DNA of 5,695 bases from Wenzhouxiangella sp. (GTDB taxonomy: Bacteria; Pseudomonadota; Gammaproteobacteria; Xanthomonadales; Wenzhouxiangellaceae), in assembly GCA_007116585.1 (NCBI GenBank), contig SKIE01000167.1, positions 1 to 5,695 on the forward strand, given 5' to 3'. The notes beneath the pieces were generated by a model. That model saw only the letters and a program-made list of their open reading frames with translations. It made no database searches and had not been told where the DNA came from. Shown here piece after piece: positions 1-4,700 of the stretch. The translations under genes and the position numbers were made by a program. Within the stretch, counting starts at the first letter, position 1. Each line of letters begins with the position of its first letter.

Positions 1-141
1 CAGCCAGCCGGGCTGCCCGGCAATGGTGAAGGCGAGGAGGACGGCACCGACGGCCGCAGTCCAGATCACTACGCGGGTTTTCAGGTACGCGCAGGTCAGC
101 GCGGTGGCCAGCAGGGCGGCCAGAAACAACACAGTCATCAT
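1..141 (-). CDS. N-terminus of probable FadE-type acyl-CoA dehydrogenase (partial, runs off left edge)
   Basis: Only the first 47 codons are present. They encode a very hydrophobic N-terminus with two likely membrane segments, at about residues 3-18 and 22-41, separated by a short polar stretch containing YLKTR. A hydrophobic N-terminus with an IWTAAVG motif resembles the start of FadE, the membrane-associated acyl-CoA dehydrogenase that catalyses the first step of beta-oxidation; E. coli FadE has a similar LLAWTAALG stretch. The start is well supported: an AAGGAG ribosome site at 152-157 lies 10 bases before the ATG at 141. That ATG overlaps the stop of the upstream hydrolase as ATGA, so translation is probably coupled. 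A second ATG follows directly. The catalytic domains lie outside the window, so the family call rests on the N-terminus plus the TetR and hydrolase context. It could be another membrane protein. Confidence 0.55.
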   Translation of the reverse strand, partial: MMTVLFLAALLATALTCAYLKTRVVIWTAAVGAVLLAFTIAGQPGWL

Positions 142-1022
142 GACGCTTTCGCTCCTTGTCCGGCCTGGCGCCGCAAAAACGGCGTGATCGCGGACAGAAA
201 GTGGTCGTTGGCATCGCCGGCGACCATGTGGGCCGCATCCCCGACCTCGACGGTTTCAGCGTGCGGGGCCAGCTTGCGGAATTCAGAAATGTGTTCAGCG
301 CCGATCAGCTCGCTCATGCCGCCGGCGACCAGCAGAGTCGGTATCTTCAGCCGGCGGCTGGCCGACTGCAGGCGCGACTGCAGGTTGGACGACTTCTCCG
401 CCAGCGCCAGCATGGCCGGGTCCCAGTGCCAGTACCAGCGCCCGTTGCGGGCCTGGCGCAGGTTGCGGCTCAGGTTCGAGCCGCTACTGTTCTGGCGGCG
501 ATGCGGCAGGAAGGCGCGAACCGACTCCTTGGCTTCTTCCAGCGAGGCAAAGCCGTCCGGGTTCTGGCGCATGAAGGCCAGCATGGCCGCCACGCCACGC
601 TCATCCCAGCGCGGCGCGATATCGACCAGGACCATGGCGCGGACGTCAACCTTCGGCTTCTCGGAGTGCCCCAGCAGGGCGGTCAGGCCACCCATGGAGG
701 CGCCGATGACGATCGGCGGGCCGGGCAGCGAATCGCACACCCGCCGGAAATCCTCGACGAACTGCTCGAAGTCGTACTCCCCGCTGGGCGCGCGGTCGCT
801 CTCGCCGTGGCCGCGGGCATCGTAGCTGACCGCCTGCCAGCCGGCCGCAGCCAGCTGCCAGCCGGTGGCCTCCCAGGCGTACTGGGTCTGGCCGAAACCG
901 TGGGCCATCAGCACGCAGGGCGCGCGATCATCGCCGTAGTAGCGAAGATGGAGACGGATGCCGTCATCGGTCCAGATCTGACGGCGGCGGATGTCATCAT
1001 GAAGTTTGCGAACTGCTTCCAT
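138..1022 (-). CDS. alpha/beta hydrolase (lid-containing, epoxide hydrolase/haloperoxidase-like)
   Basis: A 294-residue alpha/beta-hydrolase fold enzyme, probably cytoplasmic because no signal peptide is seen. Visible motifs are the oxyanion-hole segment HGFGQ (41-45), DARGHGES (68-75), and the nucleophile elbow GASMGG (107-112) with Ser109. A lid region follows (about 139-200) containing a WYWHWDP segment, and the catalytic His is in AAHMVAGD (His265). The acid position, usually Asp in an SDLV-like motif, reads SELI (Glu238). The substrate cannot be read; context suggests an ester, thioester or epoxide linked to acyl-CoA catabolism. The frame stays open to an ATG at 1094, but that leaves only 6 bases before the divergent tetR and adds 24 residues with no hydrolase character. 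The ATG at 1022 is preferred because the domain follows at once and a GGAG lies 3 bases upstream, although that spacing is short. It is the first gene of the unit, overlapping the next gene by 4 bases. Confidence 0.88.
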   Translation of the reverse strand: MEAVRKLHDDIRRRQIWTDDGIRLHLRYYGDDRAPCVLMAHGFGQTQYAWEATGWQLAAAGWQAVSYDARGHGESDRAPSGEYDFEQFVEDFRRVCDSLPGPPIVIGASMGGLTALLGHSEKPKVDVRAMVLVDIAPRWDERGVAAMLAFMRQNPDGFASLEEAKESVRAFLPHRRQNSSGSNLSRNLRQARNGRWYWHWDPAMLALAEKSSNLQSRLQSASRRLKIPTLLVAGGMSELIGAEHISEFRKLAPHAETVEVGDAAHMVAGDANDHFLSAITPFLRRQAGQGAKAS

Positions 1023-1036
1023 ACGCTCCAGTATGG
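1019..1036. promoter_or_regulatory. candidate TetR-family operator (inverted repeat)
   Basis: A perfect inverted repeat, CCATAC - six bases - GTATGG, lies at the start of the hydrolase gene in the gap between the hydrolase and the divergent tetR. It overlaps the proposed -10 box and the hydrolase start codon, where a repressor would block transcription. TetR-family proteins bind such palindromes as dimers and often control the gene divergent to their own. The assignment to this particular regulator is inference; 6-base arms can arise by chance. Confidence 0.4.
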
Positions 1037-1058
1037 GGTTGCCCCTGTGAGGTGTCAA
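1030..1058 (-). promoter_or_regulatory. candidate sigma70 promoter for the hydrolase/fadE-like unit
   Basis: On the minus strand a perfect TTGACA (-35, at 1053-1058) is separated by 17 bases from CATACT (-10, at 1030-1035, four of six consensus bases). Transcription would start near 1023, so the message would begin almost at the ATG at 1022 and be close to leaderless. In that case the GGAG at 1026-1029 would not be transcribed. The -10 lies inside the inverted repeat at 1019-1036. Confidence 0.42.
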
Positions 1059-1100
1059 TAAGACTGAAATGGCCGGGCTCAAATCGGCTACCATCCGCTC

Positions 1101-1724
1101 ATGGTCAAAGCTGCTTCGATAAGCAAACCCGCCAACGACAGGGTCTCATTGACGCCTGAAGATTGGGAGAAGGCTGCGCTCGCGCTAATTGCCGAAAAAG
1201 GGGTGGGCGCGCTGGCGGTCGAGCCCCTGGCCCGGCGCCTGCAGATCACCAAGGGCAGTTTTTACTGGCATTTCCCTGGCCGCGACGAACTGCTGGCCAG
1301 TGCCCTCAAGCGCTGGGAGCGGCAGGATACGGATCATCTCCAGCGGTCGCTCAAGGCTGACGCCAAGCCGGCCGAGCGGCTGGCCGGCTTTGTCTGGGCA
1401 ACGACGAGGCAAACCCTCACTCACCGGGTTTATCTCGCGCTGTGTGCGCTGCCGGATGATGCGCTGATCGGTCCGGTCCTGCAGCGGGTGACGGAGCGGC
1501 GCATGACCTACCTGGCCGAGGCGTTCGCCGAGCTGGGTTTCAGTCCGGAAGCGGCCGGGCGGCGCGCGACGCTGGTCTACTCAAGCTACGTCGGCTATCT
1601 GCAGCTTCAGGCCCAGCAGCGCGTGCCCGAGCCCGAGGAGCCGGCCTTTGATGCCTACGTCGAGCACGTCATCGCCAGCCTGATCGACCCGCACGCCGGC
1701 CCGAGCGACAAGTCGGCGGCCTGA
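1101..1724 (+). CDS. TetR/AcrR-family transcriptional regulator
   Basis: A 207-residue DNA-binding regulator, a typical length for TetR proteins. The N-terminal helix-turn-helix is clear at about residues 38-58, with VEPLARRLQITKGSFYWHF followed by the usual charged segment and RDELLASAL. The C-terminal part (about 75-195) is helical and would bind a ligand and form the dimer; the ligand cannot be deduced. The gene diverges from the hydrolase/fadE-like unit with a gap of about 78 bases holding a palindrome, so autoregulation and control of that unit are likely; an acyl-CoA ligand is a guess from context. No ribosome site precedes the ATG at 1101. A TTG at 1149 with an upstream AGGG is an alternative start that would remove 16 weakly structured residues. 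The downstream neighbour zapE is convergent, with 11 bases between the stops. Confidence 0.92.
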   Translation: MVKAASISKPANDRVSLTPEDWEKAALALIAEKGVGALAVEPLARRLQITKGSFYWHFPGRDELLASALKRWERQDTDHLQRSLKADAKPAERLAGFVWATTRQTLTHRVYLALCALPDDALIGPVLQRVTERRMTYLAEAFAELGFSPEAAGRRATLVYSSYVGYLQLQAQQRVPEPEEPAFDAYVEHVIASLIDPHAGPSDKSAA

Positions 1725-1742
1725 GATCTCCCTGCTCAGGGC
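1718..1742. terminator. possible bidirectional hairpin between convergent tetR and zapE
   Basis: CCTGAG (1720-1725) pairs with CTCAGG (1735-1740) across a 9-base loop. The stem extends outward through GG/CC pairs with a one-base bulge. The arms contain the stop codons of both converging genes, and only 11 bases separate those stops. There is no T-run on either side, so this is not a textbook intrinsic terminator, though a hairpin here could stabilise both transcript ends. Confidence 0.3.
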
Positions 1743-2833
1743 CGGTGCGGCAGGGCCAGGTAGTCGTGGCTTTGCATTTCGATCAGGCGCGAGACGGTGC
1801 GCTCGAACGGGGCGGCCAGGCGCTGGCCTGAATAGAGTTCCTCGATGGCCACGTCCGCGGCAATGATCAGCTTGACCGCCCGGTCGTAGCATTCATCGAC
1901 CAAGTGAATGAAGCGCCTTGCGGCGTTGTTGTCTTCTTCCCCCAGCGCCGGCACGTCCTGCACGATCAGCGTGGCAAATCGTCTGGCCAGGTCAATGTAG
2001 TCGGCGCTGGCGCGGTGGCCGCGGCACAGGGTATCGAAGTCAAACCAGGCCACCGAGCCGGCTCGTCGGCAGGGTTGGACATCGCGCCCGCGCAGGCGCA
2101 GCGGGCCCTCGCTGACCTGCTCACCGGCGGCGAGGGCGTCAAATTCCGCGGCCAGTTCGGCCAGCCTGGCCTCGTCCTGCGGGTGCAGCCAGGTCGGGTG
2201 GCGGGTCAGTTCGCGCAGGCGATAGTCATCGGCGGCATCCAGTGCCAGCACCCGGCAGTGTTCTTCAATGGCTTCGATGGCCGGCACGAAGCGGACGCGC
2301 TGCAGCCCATCGGCGTAGAGCTGTTCGGGCACGGTGTTGGAGGTGGCGACCAGGGTCACGCCGCGGGCGAACAGGCCCTGCAGCAACTCGCCGAGCAGCA
2401 TGGCATCGCCGATGTCGCTGACATGAAATTCGTCAAAGCACAGCACCCGAACCTGGCGCGCGGTTTCAGCGGCAATGGCCTGGAGCGGGTCGCGCTGGCC
2501 GTCACGGGATTTGAGCTGGCGATGAATCCGATCCATGAAGCGATGGAAGTGCAGACGCTCGACCGGTACCTCGGCCTCTTGCAGACTGGTGGCGAGCAGG
2601 TCCATCAGCATGGTCTTGCCGCGGCCGACGCTGCCGTGCAGATACAGGCCGGTCACCGATGGCCGCCGCCGTCGCAGTCGGTGGATCAGGCCGCGGGGTG
2701 AATCGGTCAGTTCGGTAAAGAGGTTTTCGAGTGCTTCGAGGACGCGGGCCTGGGCCGGGTCTTCCTGCAGGCGGCCTTGCTCAACCAGCGCCCGCCAACG
2801 GGCCAGTGGGCCGCTTGCGAGTACGCTGGCCAT
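1736..2833 (-). CDS. zapE: Cell division protein ZapE (AFG1-like AAA ATPase)
   Basis: A 365-residue P-loop ATPase of the AFG1/ZapE family, full length for bacterial members. In E. coli ZapE is recruited to the Z-ring late in division and affects FtsZ bundling in an ATP-dependent way; mitochondrial AFG1 relatives act in quality control of respiratory proteins. Visible motifs are Walker A GSVGRGKT (67-74), the family segment LHFHRFM (94-100), Walker B LCFDEFHVSD (131-140), and sensor-like ATSNTVPEQLY (163-173). The C-terminal arginines of FERTVSRLIEMQS (343-355) close the protein, and family-typical RRFIHLVDECYDR lies near 306-318. It starts 6 bases after the stop of the COG2945-type hydrolase, with only a weak ribosome site, so translation is probably coupled and the two genes share a transcript. 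It converges on tetR. I see nothing truncated or missing. Confidence 0.95.
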   Translation of the reverse strand: MASVLASGPLARWRALVEQGRLQEDPAQARVLEALENLFTELTDSPRGLIHRLRRRRPSVTGLYLHGSVGRGKTMLMDLLATSLQEAEVPVERLHFHRFMDRIHRQLKSRDGQRDPLQAIAAETARQVRVLCFDEFHVSDIGDAMLLGELLQGLFARGVTLVATSNTVPEQLYADGLQRVRFVPAIEAIEEHCRVLALDAADDYRLRELTRHPTWLHPQDEARLAELAAEFDALAAGEQVSEGPLRLRGRDVQPCRRAGSVAWFDFDTLCRGHRASADYIDLARRFATLIVQDVPALGEEDNNAARRFIHLVDECYDRAVKLIIAADVAIEELYSGQRLAAPFERTVSRLIEMQSHDYLALPHRP

Positions 2834-2839
2834 GCCGCG

Positions 2840-3496
2840 TCACGGCAGGCTGGACTGGACGTGATTCTTGATCAGTCCGCGCAAATCCATCAGGCGGCGA
2901 TGGAAAAAATGCCCGGCGCCTTCCATGATCACCAGGTCGGGGGGCTGATCAAGGTTCTGCGCCCACTTCTCCACCGCCTCGGACGAGACCACGTCGTCTT
3001 CATCGCCCTGGACAACCAGCCACGGGCAGTTGGGCGGCAAAAGCGCCTCGAAGCCATAGCGCTCGACCGGCGGCGCAATAGTGATCAATTGCCGCACGGG
3101 CAGGTCGCGCGCGGCTTTGAGGCTGATATAGGCCCCGAAGGAAAAACCGCCAAGCCACAGATCGGTGGATGCCCGCGTTTTCTGGACCCAGTCGACCACG
3201 GCCAGCAGGTCTTCCAACTCGCCCTGGCCGTTGTCGTATTCGCCCTCGCTGTCTCCGACGCCGCGGAAGTTGAAGCGCACGGTTGCCAGGCCCAGTTCGC
3301 GCAGCGCCCGGTCGATGATGGTGACGACCTTGTTGCGCATGGTGCCGCCGTGCTGCGGGTGCGGATGGCATAGCACGGCGGTGGCCGGTTTCTCTGTGCC
3401 CGGTTCGGGCACATCGACCAGGCACTCCAGCTTGCCGGCCGGACCGGTCAGGAAAAACTCGGCGGTGTCGTCTGGAAACAGCTGTGGATCAAGCAT
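2840..3496 (-). CDS. COG2945-type alpha/beta hydrolase
   Basis: A 218-residue small alpha/beta hydrolase without a lid, matching the pattern of the COG2945 group. Seen in order: CHPHPQHGGTMRNKVV (43-58), the family signature near the oxyanion hole; RFNFRGVGDSEGEYDNGQGE (74-93); the nucleophile elbow GFSFG (117-121) with Ser119; QGDEDDVV (163-170) with the likely acid Asp167; and GAGHFFHRRL (193-202) with the catalytic His196. The family's substrate is not established, and esterase or peptidase activity is only inferred. No signal peptide is seen, so it is probably cytoplasmic. The frame could begin at a GTG at 3505, but GAGGAG lies 1 base from that GTG and 10 bases from the ATG at 3496, so the ATG is preferred. 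It is followed after 6 bases by zapE, and preceded by a 79-base gap with a palindrome and a possible promoter. Confidence 0.9.
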   Translation of the reverse strand: MLDPQLFPDDTAEFFLTGPAGKLECLVDVPEPGTEKPATAVLCHPHPQHGGTMRNKVVTIIDRALRELGLATVRFNFRGVGDSEGEYDNGQGELEDLLAVVDWVQKTRASTDLWLGGFSFGAYISLKAARDLPVRQLITIAPPVERYGFEALLPPNCPWLVVQGDEDDVVSSEAVEKWAQNLDQPPDLVIMEGAGHFFHRRLMDLRGLIKNHVQSSLP

Positions 3497-3521
3497 GCTC
3501 GGCACTCTCCTCGGTCAGGCT

Positions 3522-3535
3522 GGCCCACGTGGGCC
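3522..3535. promoter_or_regulatory. perfect 14-bp palindrome, candidate operator or hairpin
   Basis: GGCCCACGTGGGCC is perfectly self-complementary and lies in the gap upstream of the COG2945-type hydrolase. GGTC at 3513-3516 and GACC at 3536-3539 could extend it as an outer, asymmetrically bulged stem. As DNA it could bind a dimeric regulator. As RNA it would give a 5-bp stem with an ACGT loop, but no T-run follows in the direction of transcription, so a terminator is less likely. It lies at the expected transcription start set by the TATCAT box at 3540-3545. Confidence 0.4.
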
Positions 3536-3539
3536 GACC

Positions 3540-3545
3540 ATGATA
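3540..3545 (-). promoter_or_regulatory. candidate -10 box for the hydrolase-zapE pair
   Basis: Reading TATCAT on the minus strand, it matches the sigma70 -10 consensus at five of six positions. No good -35 box is found 16-18 bases upstream. Initiation would fall around 3533, inside the 14-bp palindrome, giving a leader of about 37 bases that includes the GAGGAG ribosome site. A weak call that depends on a regulator or a non-canonical -35. Confidence 0.25.
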
Positions 3546-3575
3546 ACCGGAGCCAGTCGGGTGGTTGCCGGGCTA

Positions 3576-4082
3576 CTACTCGAGCATGTCGAGCATGAAG
3601 TCGACGGAGACTTCAATCTGCTCATCCGACAAATCCATTCTGCCGCCGCGCGGAGGCATGGCCCCGATGCCGTTGATAGCGTTGGCGATCAGTTCATCGC
3701 GCCCTTTGTCGAGGCGCCCGGCCCAGGCGCTGGCCGTCATCAGCGGCGCACCGCCGGCGCCGGATTCATGGCAGGTGCCGCAGGCCCGGTCGTAAATCAG
3801 CTGCCCGTCCAGCGAGCCGTCGAACGCAACTGCTACCTCTTCAGCGCTGGCCGCCGCTTCGCGGGCGGCCTGTGCCGCGGCGCGTCCGGTTTCTCCGGCA
3901 AAGACGCCGGCCACAGGCATCAGCCGCTGTTCACGGGCTTCTTCCCGTGCGGTTGGCTGTTCCCGCTCCACGGTGCCGTGCAAGGTGACGGCCACAATAA
4001 CGATGACGACTGCAAAGACTGCCAGCAGCGCAATGATCAGGCTGAAGCGTTGGAGAAAAACGCGGTCATCAGCTTCGGACAC
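3576..4082 (-). CDS. membrane-anchored cytochrome c5-like c-type cytochrome
   Basis: A 168-residue class I c-type cytochrome, an electron carrier with its heme domain in the periplasm. It has one N-terminal membrane anchor (about 14-34) without an obvious cleavage site, then a 55-residue polar, Ala/Glu/Arg-rich linker. The heme domain holds CGTCH (101-105) for covalent heme attachment with His105 as axial ligand. GAP (111-113), a Trp-containing segment WAGRLDKGRDEL (120-131), and AMPPRGG (141-147) with Met142 as the second heme ligand follow. The C-terminal LSDEQIEVSVDFML is typical of cytochrome c5. It likely passes electrons between respiratory complexes; its partner is not in the window. 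Translation starts at GTG (4082), supported by GAGGA about 10 bases upstream and an in-frame stop just before it. Two TAG stops in a row end the gene. Heme attachment would need the cell's cytochrome c maturation machinery. Confidence 0.9.
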   Translation of the reverse strand: MSEADDRVFLQRFSLIIALLAVFAVVIVIVAVTLHGTVEREQPTAREEAREQRLMPVAGVFAGETGRAAAQAAREAAASAEEVAVAFDGSLDGQLIYDRACGTCHESGAGGAPLMTASAWAGRLDKGRDELIANAINGIGAMPPRGGRMDLSDEQIEVSVDFMLDMLE

Positions 4083-4118
4083 GATGGCTATTCCTCAAAC
4101 AAGGCAACGTAGTCTTTA

Positions 4119-4124
4119 ATTATA
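4119..4124 (-). promoter_or_regulatory. candidate -10 box before the cytochrome gene
   Basis: A perfect TATAAT on the minus strand lies in a locally AT-rich stretch, 37-42 bases before the GTG start of the cytochrome; such a match is uncommon in DNA this rich in GC. No recognisable -35 box occurs at 16-18 bases, and the stop codon of the upstream membrane-protein gene overlaps the box. It would give the cytochrome its own transcript with a leader of about 30 bases. Confidence 0.33.
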
Positions 4125-4557
4125 TCCTAGGGCCATAGCGGACGGCGCCAGCTTGATCGGCGAGATCGCGCCGCTGCAGGCTGATTGCCAGCGCGCAACC
4201 ACAGGCGCTGCCGATCACGGGCCCGGCCATTACTACGGCGGCGACCAGAGCAGGCTGGGCGAAATACCACGTCACCAACAGCAGGGCCGCGGCCGGCAGC
4301 ATCGCGGCGGGGATGGCCGCCGTGGGTCGGCCACACCAGGCACAGGCCAGGGCACCGCCGGCCGCCACCGCGATCATCCAGATCACTGCAATCAGGGCCG
4401 GTCGAGTTGTGGCGGCCACATCAGGCCGTGCCAGGGAAGCCAGCAAGTGCTCGCCACCGCCGGCCAGCGCCAGCAGCGCCATGACAAGCTCTGCCAGCGC
4501 CACGCTGATGATCACGCCCAGCGCCGCACCGGTCAGCCAGCGGGTTTCCTTGAACAT
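4120..4557 (-). CDS. hypothetical inner-membrane protein with four predicted helices
   Basis: I do not recognise this 145-residue protein. It is strongly hydrophobic, with four likely membrane helices at about 8-31, 53-74, 80-100 and 103-127. A short loop (GGGEHLLASLARPDVAATTR, about 33-52) lies between the first two, and the C-terminal tail is polar with several arginines. Four cysteines occur in or near the helices (72, 75, 119, 121), the first pair spaced as CAWC, but there is no known metal or heme motif. The gene ends 37 bases before the cytochrome c5-like gene on the same strand, so the two may be co-transcribed and a role in respiration or membrane assembly is conceivable, though unproven. 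The ATG start has no strong ribosome site. The frame is convincing because its antisense translations are low-complexity and its hydrophobic pattern is regular. Confidence 0.72.
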   Translation of the reverse strand: MFKETRWLTGAALGVIISVALAELVMALLALAGGGEHLLASLARPDVAATTRPALIAVIWMIAVAAGGALACAWCGRPTAAIPAAMLPAAALLLVTWYFAQPALVAAVVMAGPVIGSACGCALAISLQRRDLADQAGAVRYGPRI

Positions 4558-4642
4558 AGAGCGCCAGACCCGTTACCCTTTAACTACTAAAAACAACAAG
4601 CATCAATAACAACAAGATACCAGCCTGCAAGGGAGTTTGAAG
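4558..4642. other. divergent AT-rich intergenic region
   Basis: This is the non-coding gap between the minus-strand membrane protein and the plus-strand sensor gene. Its first 60 bases are clearly richer in A and T than the rest of the window, as expected for divergent promoters. I find no convincing sigma70 -35/-10 pair on either strand; TTGATG with TTAAAG at 17 bases on the minus strand is the best candidate and is weak. A 9-base direct repeat (4592-4616) lies within it, and a GGGAG ribosome site sits near its right end. Confidence 0.5.
4592..4616 (+). repeat. 9-base direct repeat AACAACAAG
   Basis: AACAACAAG occurs at 4592-4600 and again at 4608-4616, a 16-base period, in the AT-rich divergent gap. 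It may be a binding site for a regulator with tandem half-sites or simple low-complexity sequence. No function can be assigned. Confidence 0.35.
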
Positions 4643-4699
4643 ATGGGGATTGGCGCGACCACGGCCGGAGAGTATCCGGCGTGCATGGCAGGACAGTGA
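4643..4699 (+). CDS. possible 18-codon leader ORF upstream of the GGDEF gene
   Basis: An ATG preceded by GGGAG at a 7-base spacing opens an 18-codon frame beginning MGIGATTAGEYP, with its TGA at 4697-4699, one base before the GTG start of the sensor gene. It contains a 6-bp hairpin. The ribosome site and the stop/start arrangement fit a translationally coupled leader peptide. Against it, the peptide is short, resembles nothing I know, and such frames arise by chance. An alternative is that the good ribosome site belongs to the sensor gene and an indel separates them. Confidence 0.25.
   Translation: MGIGATTAGEYPACMAGQ
4664..4680 (+). other. hairpin in the leader of the GGDEF gene
   Basis: GCCGGA (4664-4669) and TCCGGC (4675-4680) are perfectly complementary around a 5-base loop GAGTA. 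The stem is GC-rich and lies 20 bases before the GTG start and 10 bases before its AGGA ribosome site. No T-run follows, so it is not a terminator. It may affect translation or bind a protein as DNA. Confidence 0.4.
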
Positions 4700-4700
4700 T

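Noticed and set aside
156..1061. Long plus-strand open frame opposite the first hydrolase
   Set aside because: It is antisense to a gene with clear hydrolase motifs; its translation is Gly/Arg/Gln/Ala-rich with no recognisable domain, as expected from GC-rich third positions.
1023..1094. N-terminal extension of the hydrolase to the ATG at 1094
   Set aside because: It would occupy almost the whole divergent gap, including the TTGACA box, and adds 24 residues without hydrolase character.
1904..2701. Plus-strand 265-codon open frame opposite zapE
   Set aside because: zapE on the other strand has all its ATPase motifs; this frame is a low-complexity Gly/Gln/Ala-rich shadow.
3165..4112. Plus-strand 315-codon open frame across the hydrolase and cytochrome genes
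   Set aside because: It spans two real minus-strand genes and their intergenic palindrome, and its translation has no domain.
4153..4590. Plus-strand open frame opposite the four-helix membrane protein
   Set aside because: Its translation is Gln/Gly/His/Arg-rich and repetitive in character; the minus strand has a regular helix pattern and fits the gene order.
4650..4700. TTG start for the GGDEF protein
   Set aside because: The nearest good ribosome site is 14 bases away, while GTG at 4701 has AGGA at a 7-base spacing and leads directly into the membrane helix.
4643..4700. Cyclic di-GMP riboswitch before the GGDEF gene
   Set aside because: Only one short stem is visible; I could not find the paired helices and conserved bases of known cyclic di-GMP riboswitch classes.
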